Below the pieces are notes generated by a model. It saw only the letters and a program-made list of their open reading frames with translations. It searched no databases and was not told where the DNA came from. The position numbers and the translations under genes were made by a program. Source: Rhizophagus irregularis (lineage: Eukaryota > Glomeromycota > Glomeromycetes > Glomerales > Glomeraceae). Taken from it: a stretch of DNA of 64,000 nt. The stretch spans positions 4,485,501-4,549,500 of the forward strand of contig NC_089438.1 in NCBI RefSeq assembly GCF_026210795.1, given 5' to 3'. Each line of letters starts with the position of its first letter. The first letter of the stretch is position 1. This document shows, piece after piece, positions 33,919 to 45,000 of the stretch.

Positions 33919-36900
33919 ACGCTGATGATACAGCTTGGATTGCCAGTAATAAAAAGGAGATGGAAACAATTATTGGTATCTCTAATTCATTTTTCAAACT
34001 GAATGATATTCGAATCAATGGAGATAAGTCAGAATTGCTGGTGTGGAATGCTCCCAAAGACGTAATCAAATCAATCAAAATGGGCACAAACAACGATTTA
34101 GTTGTAGCAAAAAAACCTTCTCAGGAATCAAAATATCTAGGCGTATACATTAGAAGCCAAGCAGGCTCATCACATATAGTCAAACGTGTTAAAAATGAAA
34201 TCAAATCTATGGTCAATTTATTGAAATACAAGTAAATAACAGCATCACAAGTGGTCTATGTTAATAACGTGGTACTTATGGCAAGACTAGAATACTGGTT
34301 GAAATGTACCTTTTTGACCCAAAACCAATGCAGGACCTTACACAATTGCATGATCTTGCTACTGAAACAAAAAATGAGAATAACCAAATCGGTGAACAAT
34401 AATATCTTTACTCATCAAGGCCTAGTTGGAATGACCTCGCTTTTACAACACCTTAGGACCGCGCAATATGCAGATTTCATTGTTCGAATCAATTCTCAAG
34501 AGTGGGATGGTATTAGCACACGTATTATACTTAGAAACGCGCAACTTCGTGCAGGACTAGCAGGATGTATACTCACAATAGAGCCGTCTAAATTATTGCA
34601 AGTCAACATACCGAACAACTTTAATTTCAATATATTAAAAGATATGAAAGATCAACTATTCAATTTTGACGCAATAAACGTGGACGATTGGCATTTGGAT
34701 ATACTTGATACAACAATTTTAGACTTTTTATTACAACCTAACTACAATCACAATAATACACGTTTGGACCATGATTTGTCAAAAAGAAAACGACTAAAGG
34801 CATTGGACAATTTTATTAAAAGATCCAACCGTTATATTTCATTGAATTCCATAAAACAATTTTTAGGAGGCCAAGGTCAAGCTATCCTACGTCCTAATCA
34901 AATTAAAATGACATTAGGAATATGCGCCGCTGGACCTCTACCATATTTTGCTAAGTACATTATCGAACAGCTATCGAACGCATTAAACAGAAATATACAA
35001 CATCAAGACCAAACATCAAGAATCACTGTAGACCTTACTCCATCACCTAGATATCAACCTATCACGCCGCAACATCCATCTCTTGATAGACTAAGGAAAG
35101 AATGGGTCATAGTTAATACAAACTGACTCTCTGAAGTAGGAAAAATCGTGGAAAAGAATTCGGTAATGACTTTCCTGTACCAACATTGGATCATCCGTGA
35201 AGGCTCAGACTTACTTATAAAATGCACAGGATGTAGTACTTCATCCATGAATGGACAAACATCGACAGGAACATGCATTAGACGAGGTCACTTTAGCAAA
35301 GCTACGGTAATTAAAGTAGAAGTACTTAGGCTGCTCCAATTTAATAGTTTGTTTAACGTCCTAACTTTATATAAAAATTGAGGGGGGGGAGGGGGTCAAA
35401 TTAAGTAAACATTTAAAAATAAACATAGTTTTTTCTTTATTACTCAATGCATTTTTACTAAAAATACATCTTAATTTATTACAGATAATGCAATTAATAA
35501 GTTTACATATATTACTTTTATTAATTATACCATTTTCTTTGGTAGATTCAAATACACTGGAAAGAAATTCTTTTAAATATTATACAGATCGGTGATGTTA
35601 TTATAAGTCACGTGATATAACATATGTTTGTTTATTTTTAAAAAATTTTCAAAAATGAGGGGGGTGGGGTACGTTAAACAAACTATTAAATTGGAGTGGC
35701 CTTACTAAGAAGATCGAAGAAGCCTCTTTTAGGACCATCACACCAACCAACCTGATCAAAAGACGCACAATCGCTTCAACAGCGGCCTTCAATAATGAAC
35801 AAAAGTTAATCACAGTAGACATTCCGTTGATAGATCATAACATAATCTCACGTTTTATCACCTCACCATTACTTGCTCATGAATTGTGCGATATCAATAG
35901 CGCGTTGCAGAGAGAAAATAATAATATATTTCAAATTTACACTGATGGGTCGCTGGATCTTAATTGTAGAAATTCCAGAGGAGAGGTAGTCATGGGCGCC
36001 GGCTGGATTATTAAAGATCACGATTTATCATTTTCTTGTGGCGTTAACTATCACCCATCTTCTACGCGACCAGAGCTCTTGGCTATTATGACTGCCTTGC
36101 TGGCAGTACCGAACAATGCTGAAGTGGCGATATACACAGATAGTCAAGCAGCTATTGAAGGAATTAATCGTATGCTTGATGCTTCGTATAAGATCAATTG
36201 AAGGAAATTTTTAAAAATGAATAATTATATTATCCTTTTCACCATTTATGATCTCATTAAAACAAAATCACTAACGCTCAACTTACATAAAGTCCGCAGA
36301 CATTCTGGCAATAGATGGAACGACATGGCAGACGAAATTGCGAAACAAGGGAGGGATGCAGCAAGCTACAATAATGATAGAATTATAGACATTAGACTTC
36401 TCCGTAGCTTTAGCTTCCTTTTAACCTTTCTCCCAGTTTGGAATAATATTAGCATAGATAGACATATTAGATCGTTTACTAAATTAGTGGCTGATTCGTT
36501 AGAAGAAGTACAATGGTCTTTTAATAAATACTGGAGTTCTTACTTTGAAGAAACATTCACAACTTCAAGATGGCATTGGGGGTTATTTTGGCAATACGTT
36601 AATAGCCTTAACAAAGGACATTGCTTATCATTCTCCACCAATGATAAATTCATACATTTTATAAAATGTTCAAATAATTTATTACCTACCATAGACAATC
36701 TTAGAAAATGGAACGAACTGTATAATCAAGTCAAATGTCCAATGTGCTTACATGATGATGAAGATATCCGACATATTGTTATATGTCCAGGTCACGAAGA
36801 TGGTTTTCAGCAGGTTGAGTCAGAAGTAACATCCAAGATTATGAAATTTATTAAAAAATCCACATCCTCAACAAAAATAGTACAGGGACAGTTAGAACGT

Positions 36901-37401
36901 ATTATCTTTGAATATAAGGACGAAGCTTTCCCTATTCTTAAAGAACGTAACCGTATTGAACTTACTAGAGGGCTTATCTCAGATACAATTATAACAAAAC
37001 TTCGACGTTTCTTGTCTAAAAAAGTAACCAATGAGGTTGTCACTAGAATTATAAAACATTTCCACAAGGCTTTCAGGAAGTACATATGGAATCCGCGATG
37101 CTATGAAATGAATATACTTGAAGCTAAATTGGGCATCACTAAAAAAGACAAGAGGAATACTGTTAGAAGCCATTCGTGTTCTATATCCCAACAATGTGAC
37201 ATACAACAGACAAATGAAACACTAGATAAAAATGAACTTTTGCGTAAAACTATGACACGTTGCAAGAACAATATCCTTTCACTTATAACAAAAGGCTCTG
37301 GAAAACATAGTTGCAGTATAGTAGGTCCCATGATCACCCTTGCATTGACTACAGGGCCCTTGGCTAAGAAAACATATTCCAACATATGTTTACCTGTATA
37401 G
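33919..37401 (+). pseudogene. LINE-B ORF2, 3' part: reverse transcriptase end, RNase H, CCHC
   Basis: Resumes at the YADD box (DDTAWIAS) directly after the 3' LTR. Stops occur at 34233-34235 (TAA; Lys in LINE-C), 35124-35126 (TGA) and 36199-36201 (TGA). A MITE at 35329-35701 lies before the RNase H domain. RNase H has its acidic residues (IYTDGS near 35937, RPELLAI near 36070, YTDSQAAI near 36134) and HSGNRWNDMADEIAK near 36300. A C-terminal zinc motif, CPMCLHDDEDIRHIVIC, is near 36737. The stop is at 37399. With the insertions removed the frame is continuous apart from the stops. Confidence 0.87.
35329..35701. mobile_element. PIF/Harbinger-like MITE in LINE-B
   Basis: Inverted ends begin GGCTGCTCCAATTTAATAGT and run inward about 35 bp with few mismatches. 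TTA flanks both sides (35326-35328, 35702-35704). Removing it restores ORF2 as VEVLTKKIEEASF. The interior has a G-run and a CACGTG site. Its tips differ from the Harbinger element at 2297, so that element is not its obvious parent. Confidence 0.85.
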
Positions 37402-37574
37402 CATAATAGATCATTCGACAGTGCACGCGTGAGGTATTTTAATAATATGACGAGCAGTTTATAAATTAATAATATTAGTTTAATTAGGTAGTTTAGTAAT
37501 TTTATTATATATTACTTTAATTATTTTAATAAATTTATAAATGTGCTGCGATTAAAAAAAAAAAAAAAAAAAAA
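37402..37574 (+). other. LINE-B 3' UTR and poly(A) tail
   Basis: Ends TGTGCTGCGATT followed by about 22 A. LINE-C ends with a similar TGCGCTGCGG before its tail, so this is a conserved family 3' end likely recognised by the reverse transcriptase. Confidence 0.75.
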
Positions 37575-37590
37575 AATTTAACCAAACAAG

Positions 37591-37619
37591 TCACTTTTTT
37601 AGATTCTAACTCAAATTAA
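37591..37619 (+). pseudogene. LINE-A ORF1, last codons
   Basis: After the LINE-B insertion ORF1 continues NLTKQ-VTFLDSNSN and stops at TAA 37617-37619. This shows that the ORF1 at 15956 and the ORF2 at 37891 belong to one element. Confidence 0.8.
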
Positions 37620-40600
37620 CAAGAAGCAATTATCGATGGGGGCGATAATGACTTCAATAATAATACCTCCAATAATCATTAATTATGATAGTACAACCAA
37701 ATAATAATTATTATAATCATTCAAATATTTTTAACCCCTTCACAAAAAAGAAAAAAATAATATAAAAAATTTAAATAGGAAAAATAATAATATTATTATT
37801 AAAAAAGTATTCAAAAAACATCATTCTATAACAGATATATTAACAATAGCTACTTTAAATATAAGTGGATTAACAGGAATAAAACAAATAATGATAACAG
37901 ACATTATGAAAGAAAAAAATATAAATATTATGGGAATAGCAGAAACATGGATATCAAATAAATCTGCAAAATATATATATAAAGATGAACAAAATTATAT
38001 GTTTTATCATAATAATATAGAAAAATCAAGAAGTATTGGAGTAGGAATAATTGTAAAAAATAATTATTCAAAATTTGTATATAATTCTGGCTCTTTTGAA
38101 GGAAGAATAATTTTTATAGACTTAGCATTTAAGGGAAATAATAAAATACATATTATACAATATTATGGTATAACTACTGAATTAACTGCCAAATGTAAAA
38201 AAGAAGATAAGAAATATACAACAAAGTTAATAGAAATTATTAAAGAAGGAAGAGCTAACCAATTAGAAATTTTGGTTATGGGAGATTTTAATTGTGATTA
38301 CGAAGACTATAAACAAAATTTATATATGGGTAAAAGTATCAATTACAAAGATATGATATTTGACAAATTAGAAAATAAATATAATTTATATGATCCAGTT
38401 AAATTAATATATAATATTTCTCCTAATAATCGCATTTCAACCTTTATACTGAAAAATAAAAAACATAGGGCAAGACGTTTAGATTATATTTGGGTTACAG
38501 AACGTTTATTTATGCAACAACAAGATACTACAATTATTAAACTTACAAGTGAATTTGGAATTAATACTGATCATAAAATGTTAACCTTTTCTATGTGGAC
38601 AGATGAATTGGTTGGACGTATTTCTTTATCAAAACTAAAGAAAAAAATAGATATTAATAGAATAATCTATCAATATGATAAAATGGATAATGAAAAATGG
38701 ATACAATATCAACAAGATCTTAATGAATATATAGAAAAATATAATTTATCAAAAGAAGAAATTTCAAATCAAAATAATCTAGAAACAATCTGGAATATAA
38801 TTAAACAAGGATTTTTACAAACAAGTGAAAGAAATATTCCTGTAGAAAAAATCAAAAACAACAAGCAAAGAAGTAATCCTTTAAGACAGTCTTCAGCGTA
38901 TAAATTTTTAAAATTTATTAAAAATTTAAAAAGTCTATTAAAGAAACCATCCAATATAGTTAAAATTAAAAAAAGTTGGACAAAATACAAAGAAAAATTA
39001 ACAAAATATTTCTATGATAAAATTAATTTTGATTGGAATATTCGTGTATCTGCTGATAATATACAAAAGATTTTTAATGCATTAAATAATTTAGAAATTC
39101 TATATTATACACAATATAATATAGAGATAACAAAATATAAAGAAGATAAAATTTTAGAGGCAGTTGACCAACGTTGTAGAGATTATAAAGATAATCAAAA
39201 GAAGATGATTGATAGTATTATTGAACGAGAATTTAAAGCTATAGTTATAGATAAAGTATTAACAACAAATAATAATGGAAAAAAAATTTTAGTTACAGAT
39301 ATAGATAAAATTAAAGAAATAGTTAATAATCATTTTCAAACTGTGGCTGGAAGTGTTAACAGAGAAAAAGAAATTCCAGAAAATTGGAAATATCAATATC
39401 AACCTATAGATGAAATAAATCCAGAAATATATAAAAATATATTAGAACCGATCACTGATGAAGAATGGCAATTTTTTATACATAATTTACCTAATAATAA
39501 AGCGTCTGGTCCATCAACCATTACTTATGAAATGATTAAACATGCATCACCAGAATATTTGAATTTAATTAAAGAAATGATATCAGGAATCTTTAAACAT
39601 GGACAAATACCTAAAGATTGGAGATTAGCTAATGTATATCCCATACCAAAGCCGAAACTGTGGGGATGTGATTTAGTTAATACCAGACCAATAACTTTGC
39701 TTGAAACAGTACGAAAACTCATGGTAGCAATATTAAATCAAAGATTATCAAAAATTTTGAAGAAATACAATATTTTAAAGGGTAATCAATTTGCAGGCCT
39801 TCCTTTAAGTTCAACATTTGAACCAATAAGAATTATTAAAGAATTAATTAATGATGCTAATGAAAATAGCAAAGAACTTTGGTTATTGGCATTAGACATG
39901 TCAAAAGCGTATGATAAAGTTAATATAAATATGTTAAGGAAAGCTCTACTAAGATTAAAAATTCCATTAAATTTTATTGAATTAATATTAAGTCTATTTA
40001 CAAATAGGAAAAATCAAGTATTCACAGCTGGAGGATTAACCCCTGAATATGATGTTCTTGTAGGAATTGATCAAGGGGAAGTAATTTCTCCTCTTTTGTG
40101 GTGTATATACTATAACCCTCTTCTATGCGAATTAAATAAACATCACTTGAGATACAAATTATCAACAAAAAAGATTGTAAATATTTATGAGAATATCGAA
40201 AAGGAACATAAGCTATATATTTCTAATTTAGCCTACATGGATGATACTAATATAATATCAGGAAACAAACATGAATTGGAATTACTTTTATCTATTGCAG
40301 ATGAATTTTATACATTAAATGATATACAGATCAATAAGGATAAAAGTGAATTACTTTTACGATCAAAGAATTATGATTTTGGAAAAAAAGAAAAAATTAA
40401 TATTAATTTTGGAGATAAAAAAATTAGTATATTTCCAGTTCCAAAAGAAAACTCAATTAGGATTTTAGGAGTATGGTTCAATGCTTATGATGATAGAAAA
40501 TTTGTATTAAATCAATGCAAAAATGATATTCTTAATTTAATTACAAATACTTTAAAAAGGAAAGTTATTACAGATAAACAAACGGCTTACATTTTTAACT

Positions 40601-41007
40601 CAATAATACTTTCTAGAATAGAGTATAGATCTCAAGTAATGATTTTTACAGAAAAAGAATGTAATCAAATGATGGTACCATATAGAAGAATGTTTAAAAA
40701 TAAACTTAAATTTGCATCAACAGCGCCTAATTCAATAGTAGAGAATAATCTAATATATAATATACACTCTATCTGGGCCAATCAGATTCAAGCAAAGATA
40801 AATAATTTCTTTATACAAATAAATGACAGAGGTTTATTAGGTGATATTATGAGAATTAGAATAATAGATATTCAAAATAAGTTATGGTTAGATAAAAGTC
40901 CTTTAGTAGACATGCCATATCAAAAAAAAGAGATTAATGTATTTTTACCAAAATTTAAAAATAATTTTATTATAAATAATATTTTTTTAATAGACTATTT
41001 CTATTTG
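37620..41007 (+). pseudogene. LINE-A ORF2: endonuclease and reverse transcriptase
   Basis: The likely start is ATG at 37636, but stops and a frame change precede the long open part, whose first Met is 37891. The endonuclease motif IATLNISGL lies just upstream of that Met, so the N-terminus is damaged. Endonuclease motifs: AETWI, MGDFNCD near 38280, RRLDYIW near 38475 and NTDHK near 38570. Reverse transcriptase: NKASGPSTITYEMIKHAS, KLMVAILNQRL, ALDMSKAYDKV (first Asp, near 39894), GIDQGEVISPLLW, and LAYMDDTN with the catalytic pair near 40236. The frame is cut at 41007 by a MITE. It is clearly a different family from LINE-B and LINE-C (YMDD versus YADD). Confidence 0.88.
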
Positions 41008-41009
41008 TA

Positions 41010-41365
41010 CACTACGTGTGTGAACACGGGTCACGTGATTATTATCATTTTCGGTGATCTGCATAAAAATTTCCTATTTTGGAAATTTGTGTAACGAATT
41101 TTCATTTTTACGGAGAAACAAAATTGCCTTTTTTGGGTTGTGTAACGCTACTCTAATTTCCAAAATTGGAAATTATGGTAATTTTTGGCTGGAATTATAA
41201 AATTTGGCTGAAATTAGTAGACGTGACATATAATATGTGACAAATAAGGTTTTTCCTACTGAAAAAATTCTAAGTCCCTAGAATAAATAGTAAAAATGGA
41301 AAACTATAGGGGTGTGACATGGGTGACAAATTATAGTCACGTGATCCGTGTTTCGCACACTAGTG
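41010..41365. mobile_element. Tc1/mariner-like MITE, copy 2 (in LINE-A ORF2)
   Basis: 356 bp, flanked by TA (41008-41009, 41366-41367). The right end is the complement of CACTAGTGTGCGAAACACGG; the left tip is slightly diverged (CACTACGTGTGTGAACACGG). It matches copy 1 (4219-4573) along its length in opposite orientation. The ORF2 reading frame runs about 29 codons into it before stopping. Confidence 0.87.
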
Positions 41366-41367
41366 TA

Positions 41368-41735
41368 TATTAAGAAATTATCTTTTTAATAAAGGAAAAT
41401 AATGTTTCAATAGAATTAGATAAATTGGATATTTCCAATTTGAATAAAATAATAGGTGGGCATGAATTAATTATAAATATAATTACACCAAAAGTTTATA
41501 TAAAATATTTGAAACAATTAAGAAAATATAAATTAATGTTTCTAGATCAACTAACTACATTAAAAGGAGATTATTTTTTAACTTTTTGGCAATTTAAACA
41601 ATGACGTTTTGTTGGAAATTTAAGATCAAGTAATATTACCCCAAAAATTTTTTCAATATTAAATAATATTACAATAGAAGATAAATATACGAATTTATTG
41701 AAACCACGTTATCGGTATAGTAATGTAATTAATAA
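41368..41735 (+). pseudogene. LINE-A ORF2 fragment between MITE and LINE-C
   Basis: Reading frame VSIELDKLDISNLNKIIGG... to LKPRYRYSNVINN, with TGA at 41602-41604. It joins in frame to LKGYELISPNECKKK at 50689 after removing LINE-C. It corresponds to the region between reverse transcriptase and RNase H. Confidence 0.75.
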
Positions 41736-41738
41736 TTT
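41724..41738. repeat. Left target-site duplication of LINE-C
   Basis: TGTAATTAATAATTT, repeated at 50674-50688. The T-run that follows is the poly(A) tail of the minus-strand LINE-C. Confidence 0.9.
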
Positions 41739-41983
41739 TTTTTTTTTTTTTCCGCAGCGCATTTGCAGTTTTATTAAAGTAAAAAAATAAAAAGATATAT
41801 ACAAAGTAAAATTTCCTAATAACTACTCTAATATAATTAAACTACAAACCACTCGTCATACCGGTAGTACCCCACGTGTGCATTGTCTAGTGATCGTTTG
41901 ACTCCGTAGGTAGACTTCGTTTAGTAACGGGTCATCTTAGCCATAAAGGCCCTATCTTCAATGTCTGGTGATCATGGGACCCA

Positions 41984-42005
41984 CTACGCTGCAACTTTAT
42001 CATAA

Positions 42006-42037
<32 letters not shown>

Positions 42038-45000
42038 TTTATGTTGAATGGAAATTTTTCTAGACTTCCAGGGAGGCAATAAACCAGTTGTTACCAAACG
42101 GTATAGATGATCTTTGCATTGACGCAAGCTTTCATTATATTTTGATACCTTTTGTTCACGAAATGCAGTTAGAGTATGTCGATAGTGATCGCGTTGAGTT
42201 TCTACGTCCTCCTTATGTGTCCTTGAGGTCTTACACTTGTCTTGAGGTGTAATATGCAATGATTCTTCTAGTTCATTCATCATTTTACATCGCGATTTCC
42301 AAACATATTCTCTAAAAGCTTCATAAAAGTATTTAATGATCTTTAGAGACAGGCGTGAAGCAATTCTTTTTGATGTGAGTTTTCTAAGCTTCTTTACAAT
42401 TGTGTGTGAAATTAAACCACGTAGTAATTCCTGTCTGTTCCTTTGTTTCAGTTCAGGGAAAGCTGGGTCTCTATATTCAATTATGCTGATGTAGAGTTCA
42501 TTGATTGTGACAGATTTTTTGCACTTGAAACGTTTGAGATATTTCCGAATCTTATCTATCGTTTCTTTTTCAGCAGTGAGGAACGCTTGTTCCAATCCAG
42601 CACATATTACTAAATGGTTCAAAGTCTCTTCATGATCACGGCAAGCTGGGTACGGTACATCATCATAAATGTCATTACGTTTTCTGAGATTGTCAACTGT
42701 AGGTAATAAGTTATTTGAAGACTTTATGAAATTAATTAGGGTATTGTTAGTATCAAGATTATCACAACGGCTCTTGTTAATGTTATTAAGATAGTGCCAG
42801 CGTGCGGTCCAATTCCATTCTATTGATATATCATGTGTTTGGTTATCGAAGTAATCCTTTCAATTACTATTCAAAAACCATGTGACCTCTTCCAATGATT
42901 CTGAAACTATTCTACAAAATTGTCGAACACGTCTATCTATCTCTATACTATGCCAAACTGGCAGAAATAATAAAGGAAAACTATAACTGCATATAAATTG
43001 TAAGTCAACTAATCTATTAGAATTGACAACCACCGTTTCTCTACCTATTTTTGCTATCGCGTCAGCCATATCGTTCCAATGACAACCTGAATGACCTTTG
43101 ACCTTATGTATTTCAATGTCCAATCTCTTAGACGTGATAATATCATAAATGGCAAAAAGAATGATATAATTATTAAGTTTAAGAAATTTGCAGCCATGTC
43201 TCGATACCATATTGTTAATTGTGTTGATACCATCGATCGCTGCCTGACTATCCGTATGAATGTGTATTCGTGATTCACTAGGGGCAACTAGTAAAGCTGT
43301 CAGTATGGCAAGCAATTCAGGTTTGGTTGATGAGGGGTGGAATCTTATTCCACATGAGAAGCTAATATCTGTATTTTTTAAAATCCAGCCTGCTCCCATT
43401 ACAATGACATCTTCATTGTTTATACAATTCAAATCCATTGAACCATCGGTAAAAAAGTGAAACTCTTGATTGTCAATTTGTTCGAGGCATCCGAGGATAT
43501 CTGAGAGCTCTGTGATTAGTAATGTTGATGAGATAGTTCTTTTAATAATGTCTAGGTCATAACTCAGGATATCCAGTGATACAAAAGGGATTCATTCTCG
43601 TACAACGAAGGTTTTGTAATTATTCTCGTCCTGATCAAATCAACAGGTGTCAAAATTTCAAAAGTAGAAGTGTCCTGGTAATTATTAGTTGAACGTTTTA
43701 CGTCAATAATTGTTGATTTGTGATATTTTTCCTTCTTTACGCACACAGGATCATCCTCTATATGAGTCGAGTTGGTTGAGCATCCAGCGCATTGGGTAAT
43801 CAAATTATTGTTGTCTTGTCTGATCCAATGTTGATATGAGAATCGTGTGAGATTTTTCTTTAAAATTTTTCCGAATTGGTACTCATCTCTATCGCGTGTA
43901 ATGATCCATTCTTTACGCCTTCCGTCTCTTGAAGGAGGAGAAGGTGTAAGTGAAACTATCTTATTAGTCGGGATATTCGTAGCTTGGTACTGTTCTATTA
44001 ATGTACGTTGTCCGTTCGAATTCTGATTGATAGCTATTTCTTCCAAGTATTTAAAAAAATTTGGGATTGGCCCTTTGGGATTTTTACCAAAAATCTTTTT
44101 GATCTGAGTCCAGAATAACATATCTACACCATTGTTGTGTGTAATGTGATCTAGAAAGTTAATATCGAGTAATTCCGCAGGTCGTTTGATAAAAGATTCA
44201 ATGGCCTTTATCCTTGATTGTTCTAGTTTCCTGAAATTCGTATGCCCCACATCAACAGATGTATGCAAGATTGAAATAATAGTGTGTTGATGTTGCGTGG
44301 TTAAATTCCATGCGGTAAGATCTGTTGGCCTGAAGCTAAACATTTGATCCTTAAATGATTTCAATAAATTAAAGTTAAAGTTATTTTGTAAATTGATTTT
44401 TAGAATCAGCTCTGTGTGGTCAACCAATATGCATCCTTGTACTCCTATGCGAAGCTGTGCATTCCTGAGCATGATTCTCGTGCTTATTCCATCCCAATCT
44501 TGTGAATTAATTCTAATAATAAATTCTGAATATTGTGCTGTATGTAAATGCTGAGATAATGGCACCAATCCAACAATATTTTGGTGCATGAAAATATTAT
44601 TATTCGTGGACCTTATGATTCTCATTTTTGTCTTAAGTAGAGTAATCATACGATTATGAATTGTTTGGCATTGATTTTCACTGACCAAAGTAGTTTTCAG
44701 TCTGTATTCGAGTCTTGCCATTAAAACTACATTATTGACATATGCTATTTGGCTTGCTGTGACCTTCTTGTATCTAAGTGCGTTAGTTATTGAAGTAATT
44801 TCTTGTTGCGCTCTTTTAATTACATGACTCTGGCCTGCTCTACTTCTGATATAAATGCCCAGATATCTAGCGTCTTTTAAGGGAGGGTTGGCTTTTATCA
44901 ATGTCAATTCGGTTCCCATATTAATTTCATTTGTAGTGCCTTTGGGTGTGTTCCAAACCAGGAGTTCAGACTTTTCTCTGTTGATCGTAATATCATTAAG

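Larger units (their letters stand above)
19097..37574 (+). mobile_element. LINE-B, non-LTR retrotransposon inserted in LINE-A ORF1
   Basis: Flanked by AATTTAACCAAACAAG at 19081-19096 and 37575-37590, with a poly(A) of over 20 at its 3' end. It begins close to CTCTTTCCGGAATTATTG, the same 5' start as the antisense LINE-C, so it appears full length. ORF1 and ORF2 are on the plus strand. It is interrupted by a Ty3/gypsy element (24358-33918) and a MITE (35329-35701). Its own length is about 8.5 kb. Stops occur in both ORFs, but I found no frameshift in ORF2 once the insertions are removed. Confidence 0.9.

Noticed and set aside
43260-43460. Plus-strand ORF beginning MCIRDS, a peptide known from sequencing-adapter contamination
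   Set aside because: The underlying bases (TGTATTCGTGATTCAC) are not the transposon adapter sequence. The region is the antisense of the LINE-C RNase H domain.
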